A DNA stretch of 52,541 bases from contig NZ_JABVEC010000045.1 in assembly GCF_014323705.1 (NCBI RefSeq), positions 1 through 52,541 of the forward strand. The letters run 5' to 3'. The DNA comes from Actinomadura alba. Its GTDB lineage: Bacteria > Actinomycetota > Actinomycetes > Streptosporangiales > Streptosporangiaceae. Numbering within the stretch: position 1 is the first letter of the stretch; every line of letters starts with the position of its first letter. A program made the position numbers and the translations under genes. This document shows, in pieces, positions 17,768 through 26,820 of the stretch. The notes below the pieces were generated by a model. It saw only the letters and a list, made by a program, of their open reading frames with translations, was not told where the DNA came from and did not search any database.

Positions 17768-19842
17768 GGCGCGGCGAAGGTTCCGTCGCGACGCGGCTTC
17801 GGCAGCCTGGCCGGCGGCTTCCCGCCGGGCCATACCGCCTTCTTGCCGTTCAGGCCGTAGATGGTCTCGTAGATCTCCCGTACGGCCGGCGCGGCGACCG
17901 CGCCGCCCGTGGCCGACTGCGTCACCATGACCACCACGGCGAGCCGCGGGTCGTTCGCCGGGGCGTACGAGGCGAACCAGGCGGTGTCGTCCTTGCCGTA
18001 GACCTCCGCGGTGCCGGTCTTGCCGGCCACCGCGACCTTCTTGAAGTCGAAGCCGGAGAAGGCCCCGGCGGCGGTGCCCTTCGTCGGTACCTCGGCCAGT
18101 GCCTTCTGCATGTAGGTGATGACCTTGGGGTCAACGGGCAGGCGGCGCTGCGCGGGCGGCTCGATCTCACGGACCACGGTGCCGTCCTGCCGCACGACGG
18201 CACGGGCCAGCCGGGGCACGACGAGCTTGCCGCCGTTGGCGACGGCCGCGTAGGCGCGGGCCAGCTGCAGCGGCGTCACGAGTACGTCGCCCTGGCCGAC
18301 GGAGAAGTTCGCGGCGTCACCGGCGCGGAGGATGTAGCCGTCCACGCAGTTCTCCGCGGCCATCTGTTTGAGGAAGGAGGCGCGGCTGGGGTCGGTGCGC
18401 TCAAGCTCCGGATATCCGCTCTTCGCCGCCCGGCAGTTCTCCTGCTTGGTCGCCTCCCAGTAGTCCTTCTTCCAGGTCCGGTCGGGAATCCGGCCGGCCG
18501 ACTCGCTGGGCAGGTCGATCCCGGTGGGCCTGCCGAACCCGAACGTCCGGGCCATCGCCGGCATCGGGTCCTTGGGTTTCGGCACCGGATGTATACCGCC
18601 GTCGCGCAGCCACTCCTCGTAGGCGAACCGGTAGAAGATCGTGTCGCACGAGACCACCAGGGCCTTGTGCAGGTCCATCGGCCCGTGACCCTGGCCTTCG
18701 AAGTTGGTGAAGGCCCGGCTGCCCACGTTGTACGAGCCGGGGCAGTCGTAGATGCCGTTGAGCGAATAGCCGTCCCGCACCGCCGCCGCGACCGACGAGA
18801 TCTTGAACGTCGAGCCCGGGGCGAACTGCCCCTGCGTGGCGCGGGAGATCAGCGGCTCGCCCTGGCCCTTGCCGAGCAGCGCGTCGTACTCGGACTGGGT
18901 GATCCCGCCGGTCCAGACGGCCGGGTCGTACGTGGGCAGGCTGGCGAGGGCGATCACGCGGCCCGTCTTGACGTCGAGCACGACGCCGGCCGCGGCCTCG
19001 GCCTTCTTGCCCTGCTTGCGCATGTCGTCGACGGCCTTGCCGATGGCCCGCTCGACCGCGCCCTGCACCTTGGCGTCGATGCTCGTGACGAGATGGTCGC
19101 CGGGCCGCGCGGGCTCCTCACGGGCGGTGCCGGTGACCCGCCCCTGGCTGTCGACCATGAGGCGGCGGATCCCCGGCTCGCCGCGCAGGTCGGCGTCGTA
19201 GACCGCCTCGAGGCCGTCCCTGCCGACCAGGTCGACCCGGCTGTAGCCGGTGACCTTGATGCCCTTGCGCCGGTCCATCTCCTCCTGCGTGATCGGCTGA
19301 AGGTAGCCGAGCGCCTGCACGGCGGTGGCGCCCTCGGTCTTCGGATAGTCCCGTACGGCCTGGACCTGGGCGATGACCCCGGGGAACTCCTCCTGCCGTT
19401 CCATGATCTGCAGGGCGCGCTTGATGTCGACATGGTCGTCGATGGGGATCGGCTGGTACGGGGAGCCGGGCCAGCAGGGCCGCTTGATCCCAGGCGCGCA
19501 CAGCCGGGTCTTGAGCGCCAGATCGTTGTAGGTGGTGCCGAGCACGCCCGCCAGCCGGTGGAGCACCGCCCTGCCGCCGTCGCGCTGCCGCGCCATGGCC
19601 TTGCTGTCCACCGAGACGACGAGCGCGCTGCGGTTGCGGACGAGCGGGCGGCCCACGTCATCGAGGATCTGCCCGCGCAGGGCGGGGACCACGATGTCAC
19701 GGGTCCGGTTCTCGGCGGCGACCTGCTTGTAGTGCGCGCCGTTCATGACCTGAAGGGTCCACAGCCGGCCGATGAGCACGAGCAGCAGGGTGACCACCAT
19801 GACGTGCAGCACCATCAGCCGGAAATACGAGGCGGACCTCAC
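17764..19842 (-). CDS. mrdA: Penicillin-binding protein 2 transpeptidase
   Basis: A class B PBP of 692 residues that cross-links glycan made by RodA. It has one N-terminal membrane helix (residues 10-30), a pedestal domain, and a transpeptidase domain with the active-site motif S344TFK. SCD lies in the place of the usual SxN motif, and K608TGTAE is the third motif. SCD instead of SxN is a common class-B variant. The GTG start overlaps the mreD stop as GTGA, and its stop overlaps rodA as ATGA, so mreD-mrdA-rodA are tightly coupled. Confidence 0.95.
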   Translation of the reverse strand: MRSASYFRLMVLHVMVVTLLLVLIGRLWTLQVMNGAHYKQVAAENRTRDIVVPALRGQILDDVGRPLVRNRSALVVSVDSKAMARQRDGGRAVLHRLAGVLGTTYNDLALKTRLCAPGIKRPCWPGSPYQPIPIDDHVDIKRALQIMERQEEFPGVIAQVQAVRDYPKTEGATAVQALGYLQPITQEEMDRRKGIKVTGYSRVDLVGRDGLEAVYDADLRGEPGIRRLMVDSQGRVTGTAREEPARPGDHLVTSIDAKVQGAVERAIGKAVDDMRKQGKKAEAAAGVVLDVKTGRVIALASLPTYDPAVWTGGITQSEYDALLGKGQGEPLISRATQGQFAPGSTFKISSVAAAVRDGYSLNGIYDCPGSYNVGSRAFTNFEGQGHGPMDLHKALVVSCDTIFYRFAYEEWLRDGGIHPVPKPKDPMPAMARTFGFGRPTGIDLPSESAGRIPDRTWKKDYWEATKQENCRAAKSGYPELERTDPSRASFLKQMAAENCVDGYILRAGDAANFSVGQGDVLVTPLQLARAYAAVANGGKLVVPRLARAVVRQDGTVVREIEPPAQRRLPVDPKVITYMQKALAEVPTKGTAAGAFSGFDFKKVAVAGKTGTAEVYGKDDTAWFASYAPANDPRLAVVVMVTQSATGGAVAAPAVREIYETIYGLNGKKAVWPGGKPPARLPKPRRDGTFAAP

Positions 19843-20429
19843 ATGCGCTCCCTGGCCATGGCGCGGAAACGGGCGGTGGCCGGATCGTAGCGATCATGGC
19901 CTCGTTCGCCCTCGAGGCGACGGGTGAGGCGGAGGACCGCCCAGACCACGAATGGGCTGGCGAGCACGTCGTAGAGGACCATGAGGGGCACCAGGCGGGA
20001 CGCCACCGGCAGGCTCGCCCGCGGATCGCCGAGCATCATGCCCACCCCGACGTAAAGCAGCGTCCCCGCGAGCGCGCCCGCCGCCACCCCGATGAACGGG
20101 GTGACCGGCGAGCGGTCCATCTCGTCGGCGAACAGCCCGCAGATATAGCCGGCCAGGCAGTAGACCAGGGCGTACCGCCCGATGGTGTGGTCGGCGGGCG
20201 GCACGATGTCGGCGGTCAGGCCGGCGCAGAACCCGGTGACCAGGCCGAGCAGCGGACCGTTGACCAGCGCGAGCGCCACGACGGTGAGCAGCACCAGGTC
20301 GGGGGCGACCGAGCCCGGCAATGGAAGGCGGTTCGTCACCGACACCTGGACGATCAAGGCAAGGGTGATCACGGCCACGGCGGTGAGCCTGCGTCCGGTC
20401 GGTGGCCTCGAAGCGGTGGAGTGCAGCAT
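19839..20429 (-). CDS. mreD: Rod-shape/spore-wall protein MreD
   Basis: MreD is a small polytopic membrane protein linking MreB and MreC to the wall-synthesis enzymes. This one has 196 residues with about five to six hydrophobic spans. The first is VAVITLALIVQVSVTN, followed by the typical PDLVLLTVVALALVNGPLLGLVTGFCAGLTADI region and LVYCLAGYICG. It starts one base after mreC ends and overlaps mrdA by four bases. Confidence 0.92.
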   Translation of the reverse strand: MLHSTASRPPTGRRLTAVAVITLALIVQVSVTNRLPLPGSVAPDLVLLTVVALALVNGPLLGLVTGFCAGLTADIVPPADHTIGRYALVYCLAGYICGLFADEMDRSPVTPFIGVAAGALAGTLLYVGVGMMLGDPRASLPVASRLVPLMVLYDVLASPFVVWAVLRLTRRLEGERGHDRYDPATARFRAMARERM

Positions 20430-20430
20430 G

Positions 20431-21555
20431 TCAGTCCCCCCTGCCGGTCCTGCCGGCCGGTGTGTTCATGACCGTGGTCCCCGGCCGGGGGGCGGGCCGG
20501 CTGGACGGATCACCGGTTGATCGGTTCGTGGGCGCGGCCATCGGGCTGTCGGCCGGGCCGGCCGTCGGACTCACCAACGGGGTGCCCGGCTGCCCGGGGA
20601 CCGGGCTTTCGGTCGGGCTTCCGGTCGGGCAGGGGCAGAGGCTCGGGCTCGGCGCAGCCGGCGTGGGCGCGCCCTTCGGGCGCGGCGGAAGCACGGCGTC
20701 GCGCGGATCCTCCTTCGGCGGTGCGACCACGACGCCGACCACATCGAGGCTGGTGAACTGTACGAACGGCCGGATAAAGGCGGTGCGGGTGATGGCGCCC
20801 TGCGTCTGCTCGACCTTCTCGACCGTACCGATCGGCACACCAGGAACATAGGGACGTTCGCCCTGTGAACCGAGCGTCACGATGCGCTGACCCGGGGTCA
20901 AGGGCGCGTTGACGTCGAGCAGCTGCAGCCGGATCGGATTGGCGCCGCCGCTGCCGAGCCCGCGGCGGCCCACGCCCTGTGCGATCCCGATCTCCTTGGA
21001 GTCCTCGACCCGGCTGCCGATCGCCGACGCGGCGTCGGTGGCGAGCAGTACGGTCGCCGTGTCGGGCCCCACGCGGGTCACCCGGCCGACCAGGCCGTCC
21101 CCCGTCATCACCGTCATGTCGTTCTGCACGCCGCTGCGGCTGCCGACGTCGATGGTCACGGTGTCCTCGAAGCCCTGACCGGCGGAGATCACCTGGCCGG
21201 ACACGATCTTGTAGCCGCCGATCCCCGCCGAGCGCAGCAGCCGGCCGAGCTGGCCGCTGCGGTCCTGATCCTGCCGGTTCGCCCGTAGCTGCTCGCGCAG
21301 GCGCTGGTTCTCCAGGGCGAGCCGGTCGGCGCGGCGCCGCTCCCGCGGCGCGTCGGTGATGGCGTCGACGGTGTTGCCGATGGGCCGTACGGCGGACGCC
21401 GAGAAGCGCTCGATCGGCCCGAAGACGGCCGCGCCGAGACCGCGCAGGCCGCGCAGCGGCGAGTTGTCACCGCCCCGGTAGTCGACCGTGATCAGCGTGA
21501 GCGCGACGAACAGGAGCACGCCGAGTGCCGTGCGTGTGTGCCGGGTGTCGTTCAC
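20431..21555 (-). CDS. mreC: Cell-shape protein MreC
   Basis: A 374-residue bitopic protein: one N-terminal membrane helix (residues 8-25), a coiled coil (ADRLALENQRLREQLRANRQDQD), then the two beta-barrel domains (ISAGQGFEDTVTIDVGSRSGVQNDMTVMTGDGLVGRV and PYVPGVPIGTVEKVE). The last ~90 residues are a Pro/Thr/Ser-rich extracellular tail with runs such as GSPTESPVPGQPG, longer than in most rod-shaped bacteria but common in actinomycetes. It follows mreB by ten bases and precedes mreD by one. Confidence 0.94.
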   Translation of the reverse strand: MNDTRHTRTALGVLLFVALTLITVDYRGGDNSPLRGLRGLGAAVFGPIERFSASAVRPIGNTVDAITDAPRERRRADRLALENQRLREQLRANRQDQDRSGQLGRLLRSAGIGGYKIVSGQVISAGQGFEDTVTIDVGSRSGVQNDMTVMTGDGLVGRVTRVGPDTATVLLATDAASAIGSRVEDSKEIGIAQGVGRRGLGSGGANPIRLQLLDVNAPLTPGQRIVTLGSQGERPYVPGVPIGTVEKVEQTQGAITRTAFIRPFVQFTSLDVVGVVVAPPKEDPRDAVLPPRPKGAPTPAAPSPSLCPCPTGSPTESPVPGQPGTPLVSPTAGPADSPMAAPTNRSTGDPSSRPAPRPGTTVMNTPAGRTGRGD

Positions 21556-21565
21556 GAGGTCGAGG

Positions 21566-22597
21566 TCAGCGCCGTGGTTCGGGGACGAGCACCTGCCGCA
21601 GCGACTCGAAGTCCTCGACGCATTTGCCGGTGCCGAGGACGACCGAGTCGAGGGGGTTGTCGACCATATGGATCGGCATGCCGGTCTCTTCGCGCAGGCG
21701 TTCGGCCAGGTTCCTCAGCAGGGCACCACCGCCGGTGAGCGCGATGCCCCGGTCCATGACGTCGCCGGACAGCTCCGGCGGGCACTTGTCGAGCGTGGTC
21801 TTGACCGCGTCGACGATGGAGTTGACCGGCTCCTCGATCGCCCTCCGCACCTCTTCGGCGGAGATCACGATCGTCTTGGGCAGGCCGCTGACCAGGTCGC
21901 GGCCGCGGATCTCGGCATGCGGCTCGTCGGCGGACGGGTAGGCCGAGCCGATCGCCATCTTGATCTCTTCGGCGGTGCGCTCGCCGAGCATCAAGGAGTA
22001 CTCCTTCTTGGAGTACGAGATGACCGCCTGGTCGAGTTCGTCGCCGCCCACCCGTACGGACTGGCTGGTGACGATGCCGCCGAGCGAGATGATCGCGACT
22101 TCGGTCGTGCCACCGCCGATGTCGACCACCATGTTCCCGGTCGGCTCGTGAACCGGGAGGCCCGCGCCGATCGCCGCCGCCATCGGCTCCTCGATGATGT
22201 AGACCCGCCGGGCACCGGCCTGGTATCCGGCCTCCTTCACCGCGCGCTGCTCGACCCCCGTGATGCCGCTCGGCACCGCCACCACGATCCGGGGCTTGGC
22301 GAAGTGCCGGCGCTTGTGCACCTTCTGAATGAAGTAGCGGAGCATCCGCTCGGTCACGTCGAAGTCCGCGATCACACCGTCCTTGAGCGGCCGTATGGCG
22401 ACGATGTTGCCCGGCGTCCGGCCGATCATCCGCTTCGCCTCGATGCCGACCGCCACGATTTTCCCGGTGTTGGTGTTGATCGCCACTACGGAGGGTTCGT
22501 TGAGCACAATGCCGCGGCCACGTACGTACACCAAAGTGTTCGCTGTACCCAGATCGACCGCCATATCACGGCCTAGGAACGACAGCTTGTTACCCAT
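21566..22597 (-). CDS. mreB: Actin-like protein MreB
   Basis: A 343-residue actin homologue that polymerises under the membrane; in sporulating actinomycetes it acts mainly in spore-wall assembly. Phosphate-binding motifs are clear: DLGTANTLVYVRGRGIV near residue 15, VVDIGGGTTEVAIISLGG near 160 and the adenosine motif ALTGGGALLRNLAERL. It heads the mreBCD-mrdA-rodA operon. GGAAGG lies about 15 bases before the ATG. Confidence 0.97.
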   Translation of the reverse strand: MGNKLSFLGRDMAVDLGTANTLVYVRGRGIVLNEPSVVAINTNTGKIVAVGIEAKRMIGRTPGNIVAIRPLKDGVIADFDVTERMLRYFIQKVHKRRHFAKPRIVVAVPSGITGVEQRAVKEAGYQAGARRVYIIEEPMAAAIGAGLPVHEPTGNMVVDIGGGTTEVAIISLGGIVTSQSVRVGGDELDQAVISYSKKEYSLMLGERTAEEIKMAIGSAYPSADEPHAEIRGRDLVSGLPKTIVISAEEVRRAIEEPVNSIVDAVKTTLDKCPPELSGDVMDRGIALTGGGALLRNLAERLREETGMPIHMVDNPLDSVVLGTGKCVEDFESLRQVLVPEPRR

Positions 22598-22742
22598 GAA
22601 GAAAGGGAGCCTTCCTGCTGGCGGCGGACGTGCGGAGCGGCATGCTCATCGTAACGCGACAGACCCGGCGAGGTCAGTGACCATGAGCCTCCGCGTTGGT
22701 CCAAATACCTCCGATCGAGACGTCACTCGCCGGTAAACGCAA

Positions 22743-22766
22743 GCGGACCGGGTCCCCCCGGTCCGC
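22743..22766 (-). terminator. Terminator hairpin after ndk
   Basis: GCGGACCGGG and CCCGGTCCGC form a perfect 10-bp stem with a 4-base loop. On the minus strand it is followed by the T-rich stretch TTGCGTTT. It starts 19 bases after the ndk stop and separates ndk from the mreB leader. Confidence 0.85.
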
Positions 22767-22784
22767 ATGTCTCAGTGTCGCGAC

Positions 22785-23195
22785 TCAGAAAAGATCCGGA
22801 AAGAACAGCTTGATCTCTCGCTCGGCCGAGTCGGTCGAGTCGGAGCCGTGCACGATGTTCTCCTGGATCTCCAGTGCGTGGTCGCCGCGGATCGTGCCCG
22901 GGGCCGCGCTGACCGGGTCGGTCGCGCCGGCCAGGCCACGGAACGCCTCGACGGCACGGGGTCCCTCGACCACCAGCGCGACGAGCGGGCCACCGGTGAT
23001 GAACTCGACGAGCGAGCCGAAGAACGGCTTCGCCCGGTGCTCCTCGTAGTGCTGCTCGGCCGTCTCGGCGCTGAGCGTGCGCAGCTCCAAAGCGACGATC
23101 TTCAGACCCTTGCGCTCGATCCGCGCGATGACGTCGCCGACGAGGCCGCGGCGGACACCGTCGGGCTTGACCAGGACAAGAGTGCGCTCGGACAC
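22785..23195 (-). CDS. ndk: Nucleoside diphosphate kinase
   Basis: Ndk balances nucleoside triphosphates through a phospho-histidine intermediate. The GTG at 23195 gives 136 residues, the family norm, with GGGGAG seven bases upstream; a longer frame to 23243 is unlikely. The N-terminus ERTLVLVKPDGV and the catalytic stretch near residue 115 (NIVHGSDS, His being the phospho-acceptor) are intact. In related genomes it is preceded by the DUF4233 gene; here an MFS gene has come between. Confidence 0.97.
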   Translation of the reverse strand: MSERTLVLVKPDGVRRGLVGDVIARIERKGLKIVALELRTLSAETAEQHYEEHRAKPFFGSLVEFITGGPLVALVVEGPRAVEAFRGLAGATDPVSAAPGTIRGDHALEIQENIVHGSDSTDSAEREIKLFFPDLF

Positions 23196-23280
23196 GGATG
23201 ACTCCCCAACTTGACTGCGTTGATTTGCGCTCGCTCCGCTCACGCGGCTCGGGGGGCTTCGGAGACCCCTCGCGTGCGTT

Positions 23281-24771
23281 TCAGGAGGATACCCGCCGCG
23301 AGCGGCCGGCGAGAATGGCGCCGCCCGCCATCAGGACGGCGATGACGCCCGCGACAACGAGCCAGACGCGGAACGCGGAGGTGAGCGCGTAGACGACCTC
23401 CTGCCGTCCCCCGCCCGCGTCGACGGCCTCGTTGACCTCGGCGACCTGCAGGGGGCCGACGATGAGGTAGCCGGTGAGGACCGCCGGAAAGCACAGGGCG
23501 ATCCCGAACAGCGCCGATCCGAGTCCGGTCGCGCGCAGTGACGCGGCGAGCGCCGTTCCAATCCCCGCTCCGAGCGCGGACAGCGGGACGGCGAGCAACC
23601 ACGTGCTCGAGGTGGCGTCCGTGGTCAGGAAGACAAGAACCGCGATGATGACCAGACCGTGGCCGGTCAGCACGGCCGTACGGGTGCCGCCCTCGTGGAG
23701 CCGGGCGGTGAGCAGGGCACCGGCGATCGCGGCGGCGGCTCCGGCGGCGAAGGGCGCGACGGGGACCCCGCCGGGCCCGGACTCGGTGCTGACGAGCCCG
23801 GTCAGCGGGGCGGCCACCGGCACCGTCAGCAGTCCCGTAGTGAGCGAGACGACGGCGAAGCCGTGCGGGCTGCCCATGGCGGTGTTGCGGAAGCCCGCCA
23901 GCGCCAGGCCCAGCAACGCGGCCAGGCCGATGCCGGCGACGATGAGCTGCGCTCCCGGCGACCAGCCGTAGGTGGTGACGACCGCCAGGAAGGCGAACCC
24001 GGCGGCGGGGACGAACGGGAGCAGCAACTGGGTGCGCTCAGTGTGGCGCAGTACCGGCAGCGGACCGGCCTTCATCCAGATCCGGAGGATCACCAGTAGC
24101 GCGACGGCACCCAGCGCGAGCCCGATGAGCCATGGGTAGGGCTGGAGCACCGCCCGCCACCGGCCACTCGCGGCACCGTCGGCGTCCCCTGCCGCGCCAC
24201 CTGCCGCGTCCCCTCCGGCGGCCGCGGGCACCGCGTACATCGCGGCGGGCATGGCAATGATCAGGGCGGCGGTGAACACCCCGGCCCACAGGGCGATCAG
24301 GGCGCGGCCGTGCCGTTCCCAGACCAGGATCAGCGTGGCGGGCAGCATCACTCCGGCGCCGACGCCCTGGACCACCCGTACCGCCCCGATGACCGGCACC
24401 GAACCGGCGAACTGGGCGGCGATCTCACCCGCCAGGACGCACAGCAGGCCGGCCAGCAGTACCAGCCACGCGGGAACCCGGCGGGCGGCGACCGCCGAGA
24501 TCGGCACGGTCAGCAGCAGCGCCGGCAGCGCCAGCCCGTTCGCGCGCACCAGCCCCGCGGCCGCGCCGGGTTCGAGACCGAGATCGCGCAGCGCCGGCGC
24601 GACGACGTACGAGACCGTGTTGGGCACCACGAGCGCGACGACCGGCACCGCGGTGACCGCGACGAGCAGCACGGTGAGGCCCGCGAGCCGGTCCCCGAGG
24701 CTTTTTCCCGGTTCGAGGTCGGCGGCGGACCCATGCGCTTTCGCCGGGGATTCCTGCAATGGAGCGGACAC
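23281..24771 (-). CDS. MFS transporter, 14-span (DHA2-like)
   Basis: A ~496-residue hydrophobic protein with roughly 14 predicted membrane spans. The first is VLLVAVTAVPVVALVVPNTV, span 3-4 holds a GLLCVLAGEIAAQFAGSVPVIGAVRVVQGVGAGVMLPATLIL region typical of motif C-bearing drug/proton antiporters, and the last is VWLVVAGVIAVLMAGGA. A Gly/Ala-rich soluble loop lies near residues 180-195. The substrate is unknown. I chose the GTG at 24771, since AGGAG lies six bases upstream; at the ATG at 24777 the same AGGAG would abut the start. The gene interrupts the conserved folC-DUF4233-ndk order, and a 9-bp inverted repeat lies about 55 bases upstream. Confidence 0.8.
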   Translation of the reverse strand: MSAPLQESPAKAHGSAADLEPGKSLGDRLAGLTVLLVAVTAVPVVALVVPNTVSYVVAPALRDLGLEPGAAAGLVRANGLALPALLLTVPISAVAARRVPAWLVLLAGLLCVLAGEIAAQFAGSVPVIGAVRVVQGVGAGVMLPATLILVWERHGRALIALWAGVFTAALIIAMPAAMYAVPAAAGGDAAGGAAGDADGAASGRWRAVLQPYPWLIGLALGAVALLVILRIWMKAGPLPVLRHTERTQLLLPFVPAAGFAFLAVVTTYGWSPGAQLIVAGIGLAALLGLALAGFRNTAMGSPHGFAVVSLTTGLLTVPVAAPLTGLVSTESGPGGVPVAPFAAGAAAAIAGALLTARLHEGGTRTAVLTGHGLVIIAVLVFLTTDATSSTWLLAVPLSALGAGIGTALAASLRATGLGSALFGIALCFPAVLTGYLIVGPLQVAEVNEAVDAGGGRQEVVYALTSAFRVWLVVAGVIAVLMAGGAILAGRSRRVSS

Positions 24772-24824
24772 GACCATCTCCTGGGGTCGACATCCGCCAT
24801 GCGCGTCAATTACACGGCTTTGCC

Positions 24825-24849
24825 CGATTTGCGTATTAGCCGCAAATCG
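24825..24849. promoter_or_regulatory. Inverted repeat between MFS and DUF4233 genes
   Basis: CGATTTGCG and CGCAAATCG are perfect 9-base arms around a 7-base centre, in an AT-rich spacer. It lies about 55 bases upstream of the MFS start and 43 bases past the DUF4233 stop, so it could be an operator for the transporter or a weak terminator. Confidence 0.45.
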
Positions 24850-24891
24850 TGAGTTCTGGCGGATGAATTGAGGTGCCGTCTCCGCACGAAT

Positions 24892-25209
24892 TTAGCGCGC
24901 TTCCGTTCCCTCCACCTTGCGTCCGAGCCAAATGGTCGTCACCCAAAGCGCTCCGAATACGACACCGAGGATGAACATGGTCGGCACCACGAAGCCCGTG
25001 GCGATCATCACCACCTGCAGGACGCCGCCGGCGATGACCGCCCACGGGAAACGGAGCAGGCCGGCGAGCAGGACGCAGGCGAGGGCCAGCGCACCCCCGA
25101 CCATCCCGGCCGACGCCGCGTCGGCGTGCGCGACGGAGATCGCGACCGGGATCGCCAGCCCGATCACGATCGCCTCACAGACGAGCACCGCCGCCAACAG
25201 CCTTCTCAT
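24892..25209 (-). CDS. DUF4233 small membrane protein
   Basis: A 105-residue protein with about four membrane spans (LAAVLVCEAIVIGLAIPVAI; GMVGGALALACVLLAGLL; WAVIAGGVLQVVMIATGFVV; MFILGVVFGALWVTTIWLG) and a short charged tail. It matches the actinobacterial DUF4233 family, which is regularly encoded right after folC, as here. No function is established. The ATG at 25209 has GAGGG close upstream. Confidence 0.82.
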   Translation of the reverse strand: MRRLLAAVLVCEAIVIGLAIPVAISVAHADAASAGMVGGALALACVLLAGLLRFPWAVIAGGVLQVVMIATGFVVPTMFILGVVFGALWVTTIWLGRKVEGTEAR

Positions 25210-25288
25210 GACCCTCTACTCTCTGGAGAAAATGGCGTGCCTCCGCGCGGTCACGGGGAGCCGGCGCCCGCCCGCGACGACGCCGAGG

Positions 25289-26710
25289 TCATCGGTCGTC
25301 GACTCGCAGCATCACGCGGGCGTCGCCGGCGGTCACGACCGACCCGGTGATCAGCACACCCGCGCCCCGGTACTCGCCGGTCTCCTCGGCCAGCGCGATG
25401 GCCTGATCGATGGCGTCGTCCAGCCGGGAGATCACGTGCACGCGCTCGACGCCGAAGATCCCCTCGGCCAGCTCGCCGAGTTCCTCGGGCGGCATCGAGC
25501 GCGGGGAGGAGTTACGGGTCACGACCAGCTCCTCGACCACCGGTTCGAGGTGTTCGAGCATGCCGGCGACGTCCTTGTCCTCGGCGACGGCGACGACGCT
25601 GGTGAGCCTGGTGAACCCGAAGGCCTCGGTCAGCGTCCGCACGGTCGCCTCCATCCCCGCCGGGTTGTGCGACGCGTCGAGCAGCACGGTCGGGCCGGTC
25701 CGCACGACCTCGAGCCGCCCCGGCGAGGCCGCCTTGGCCAGGCCGGTGCGCACCAGCCGGGGATCCAGCCGACCCTCACCGCCCTCACCGCCCTCGTACG
25801 GCACCGGAGCCGCGCCCCGGGTCACCGCGTCCAGGTTCGCCTCTCCCGCGGTCGCGGCCCCGCCGGCGAAGGCCTCCACCGCGGCGAGCGCGCACGCGGC
25901 GTTGCTCGCCTGGTGCTCGCCGAACAGCGGCAGGAAGATTTCGTCATAGCCGCCGTTCAGGCCCTTGAGCGTCAGCACCTGACCGCCGACGGCCAGATCA
26001 CACTCGACGACGCCGAACTCGATCCCCTCGCGGGCCACCATCGCCGGTGCCTCGGCCGCCTTCCGCAAGAGAACCTCGGCCGCGGCCAGCGGCTGCTGGG
26101 CCATGACGACGATCGAGCCCTCCTTGATGATCCCCGCCTTCTCAGCCGCGATCTCCTCGATGGTGTCGCCGAGATAGCGGGTGTGGTCGACACTGATCGG
26201 CGTCAGGACCGCCACCGCAGCGTCGACGACGTTGGTCGCGTCCCACGTGCCCCCCATGCCGACCTCGACCACGGCGACGTCGACCGGTGCGTCCGCGAAG
26301 GCGGAGAAGGCCATGGCGGTGACGACCTCGAAGAACGACAGCCGCACGCCGTGCTTGTCGTCGATCATGTCGATGTACGGCGCGATCTCCTGGTAGGCCT
26401 CGACGAACGCCTCCTCGCCGATCGGCTCTCCGTCGATCGCGATCCGCTCGCGTACCGACCGCAGCTCCGGGCTGGTGATCAGCCCGGTGCGCAGCCCCCG
26501 CTCCCTGAGCAGCGTCTCGATCATCCGCGCGGTGCTCGTCTTGCCGTTGGTGCCGGCCACGTGGATCACCGGATACGCGTGCTGCGGCGAGCCCAGGAGG
26601 TCGACCAGATCGCGAACGCGATCGATCGTCGGGTCGAGCTGCCACTCGACGCGGCGCTCGCGCAGGGCCGCTTCGACGCCCGGATAGTCAGAGACCTGTG
26701 GTTCCGTCAC
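25289..26710 (-). CDS. folC: Folylpolyglutamate synthase / dihydrofolate synthase
   Basis: FolC adds glutamate to dihydropteroate and then to folates. This 473-residue Mur-ligase-family enzyme has P-loop HVAGTNGKTSTA near residue 50, ITSPELRSVRERI, VVEVGMGGTWDATNVV, ISVDHTRYLGDTIEEIAAEKAGIIKEGS (with the carbamylated-Lys region), and a C-terminal domain with LLDASHNPAGM. A GTG start is used. The glutamate-ligase domain also contains EGGEGGEGR, a short Gly/Glu repeat. It faces a divergent FolC-like paralogue 109 bases away. Confidence 0.95.
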   Translation of the reverse strand: MTEPQVSDYPGVEAALRERRVEWQLDPTIDRVRDLVDLLGSPQHAYPVIHVAGTNGKTSTARMIETLLRERGLRTGLITSPELRSVRERIAIDGEPIGEEAFVEAYQEIAPYIDMIDDKHGVRLSFFEVVTAMAFSAFADAPVDVAVVEVGMGGTWDATNVVDAAVAVLTPISVDHTRYLGDTIEEIAAEKAGIIKEGSIVVMAQQPLAAAEVLLRKAAEAPAMVAREGIEFGVVECDLAVGGQVLTLKGLNGGYDEIFLPLFGEHQASNAACALAAVEAFAGGAATAGEANLDAVTRGAAPVPYEGGEGGEGRLDPRLVRTGLAKAASPGRLEVVRTGPTVLLDASHNPAGMEATVRTLTEAFGFTRLTSVVAVAEDKDVAGMLEHLEPVVEELVVTRNSSPRSMPPEELGELAEGIFGVERVHVISRLDDAIDQAIALAEETGEYRGAGVLITGSVVTAGDARVMLRVDDR

Positions 26711-26775
26711 ACTGAAAGCCTACTCACCACCGGGCGACCCGCCGGAACACCCGACCGCGCCGTACCGGCACTCGA

Positions 26776-26820
26776 CTCTGGAAGGCAAGTCTCTGGAAGG
26801 CGAATCTCTGGAAGGCAACG
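26776..26820 (+). repeat. Three tandem 15-bp repeats before the FolC-like gene
   Basis: Three consecutive 15-base units of the form CTCTGGAAGGCRANN end at the first base of the GTG start codon. Each contains a Shine-Dalgarno-like GGAAGG. In the frame of the downstream gene they would read SLEGx three times, but no ATG, GTG or TTG start lies upstream in that frame before folC. Confidence 0.85.
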
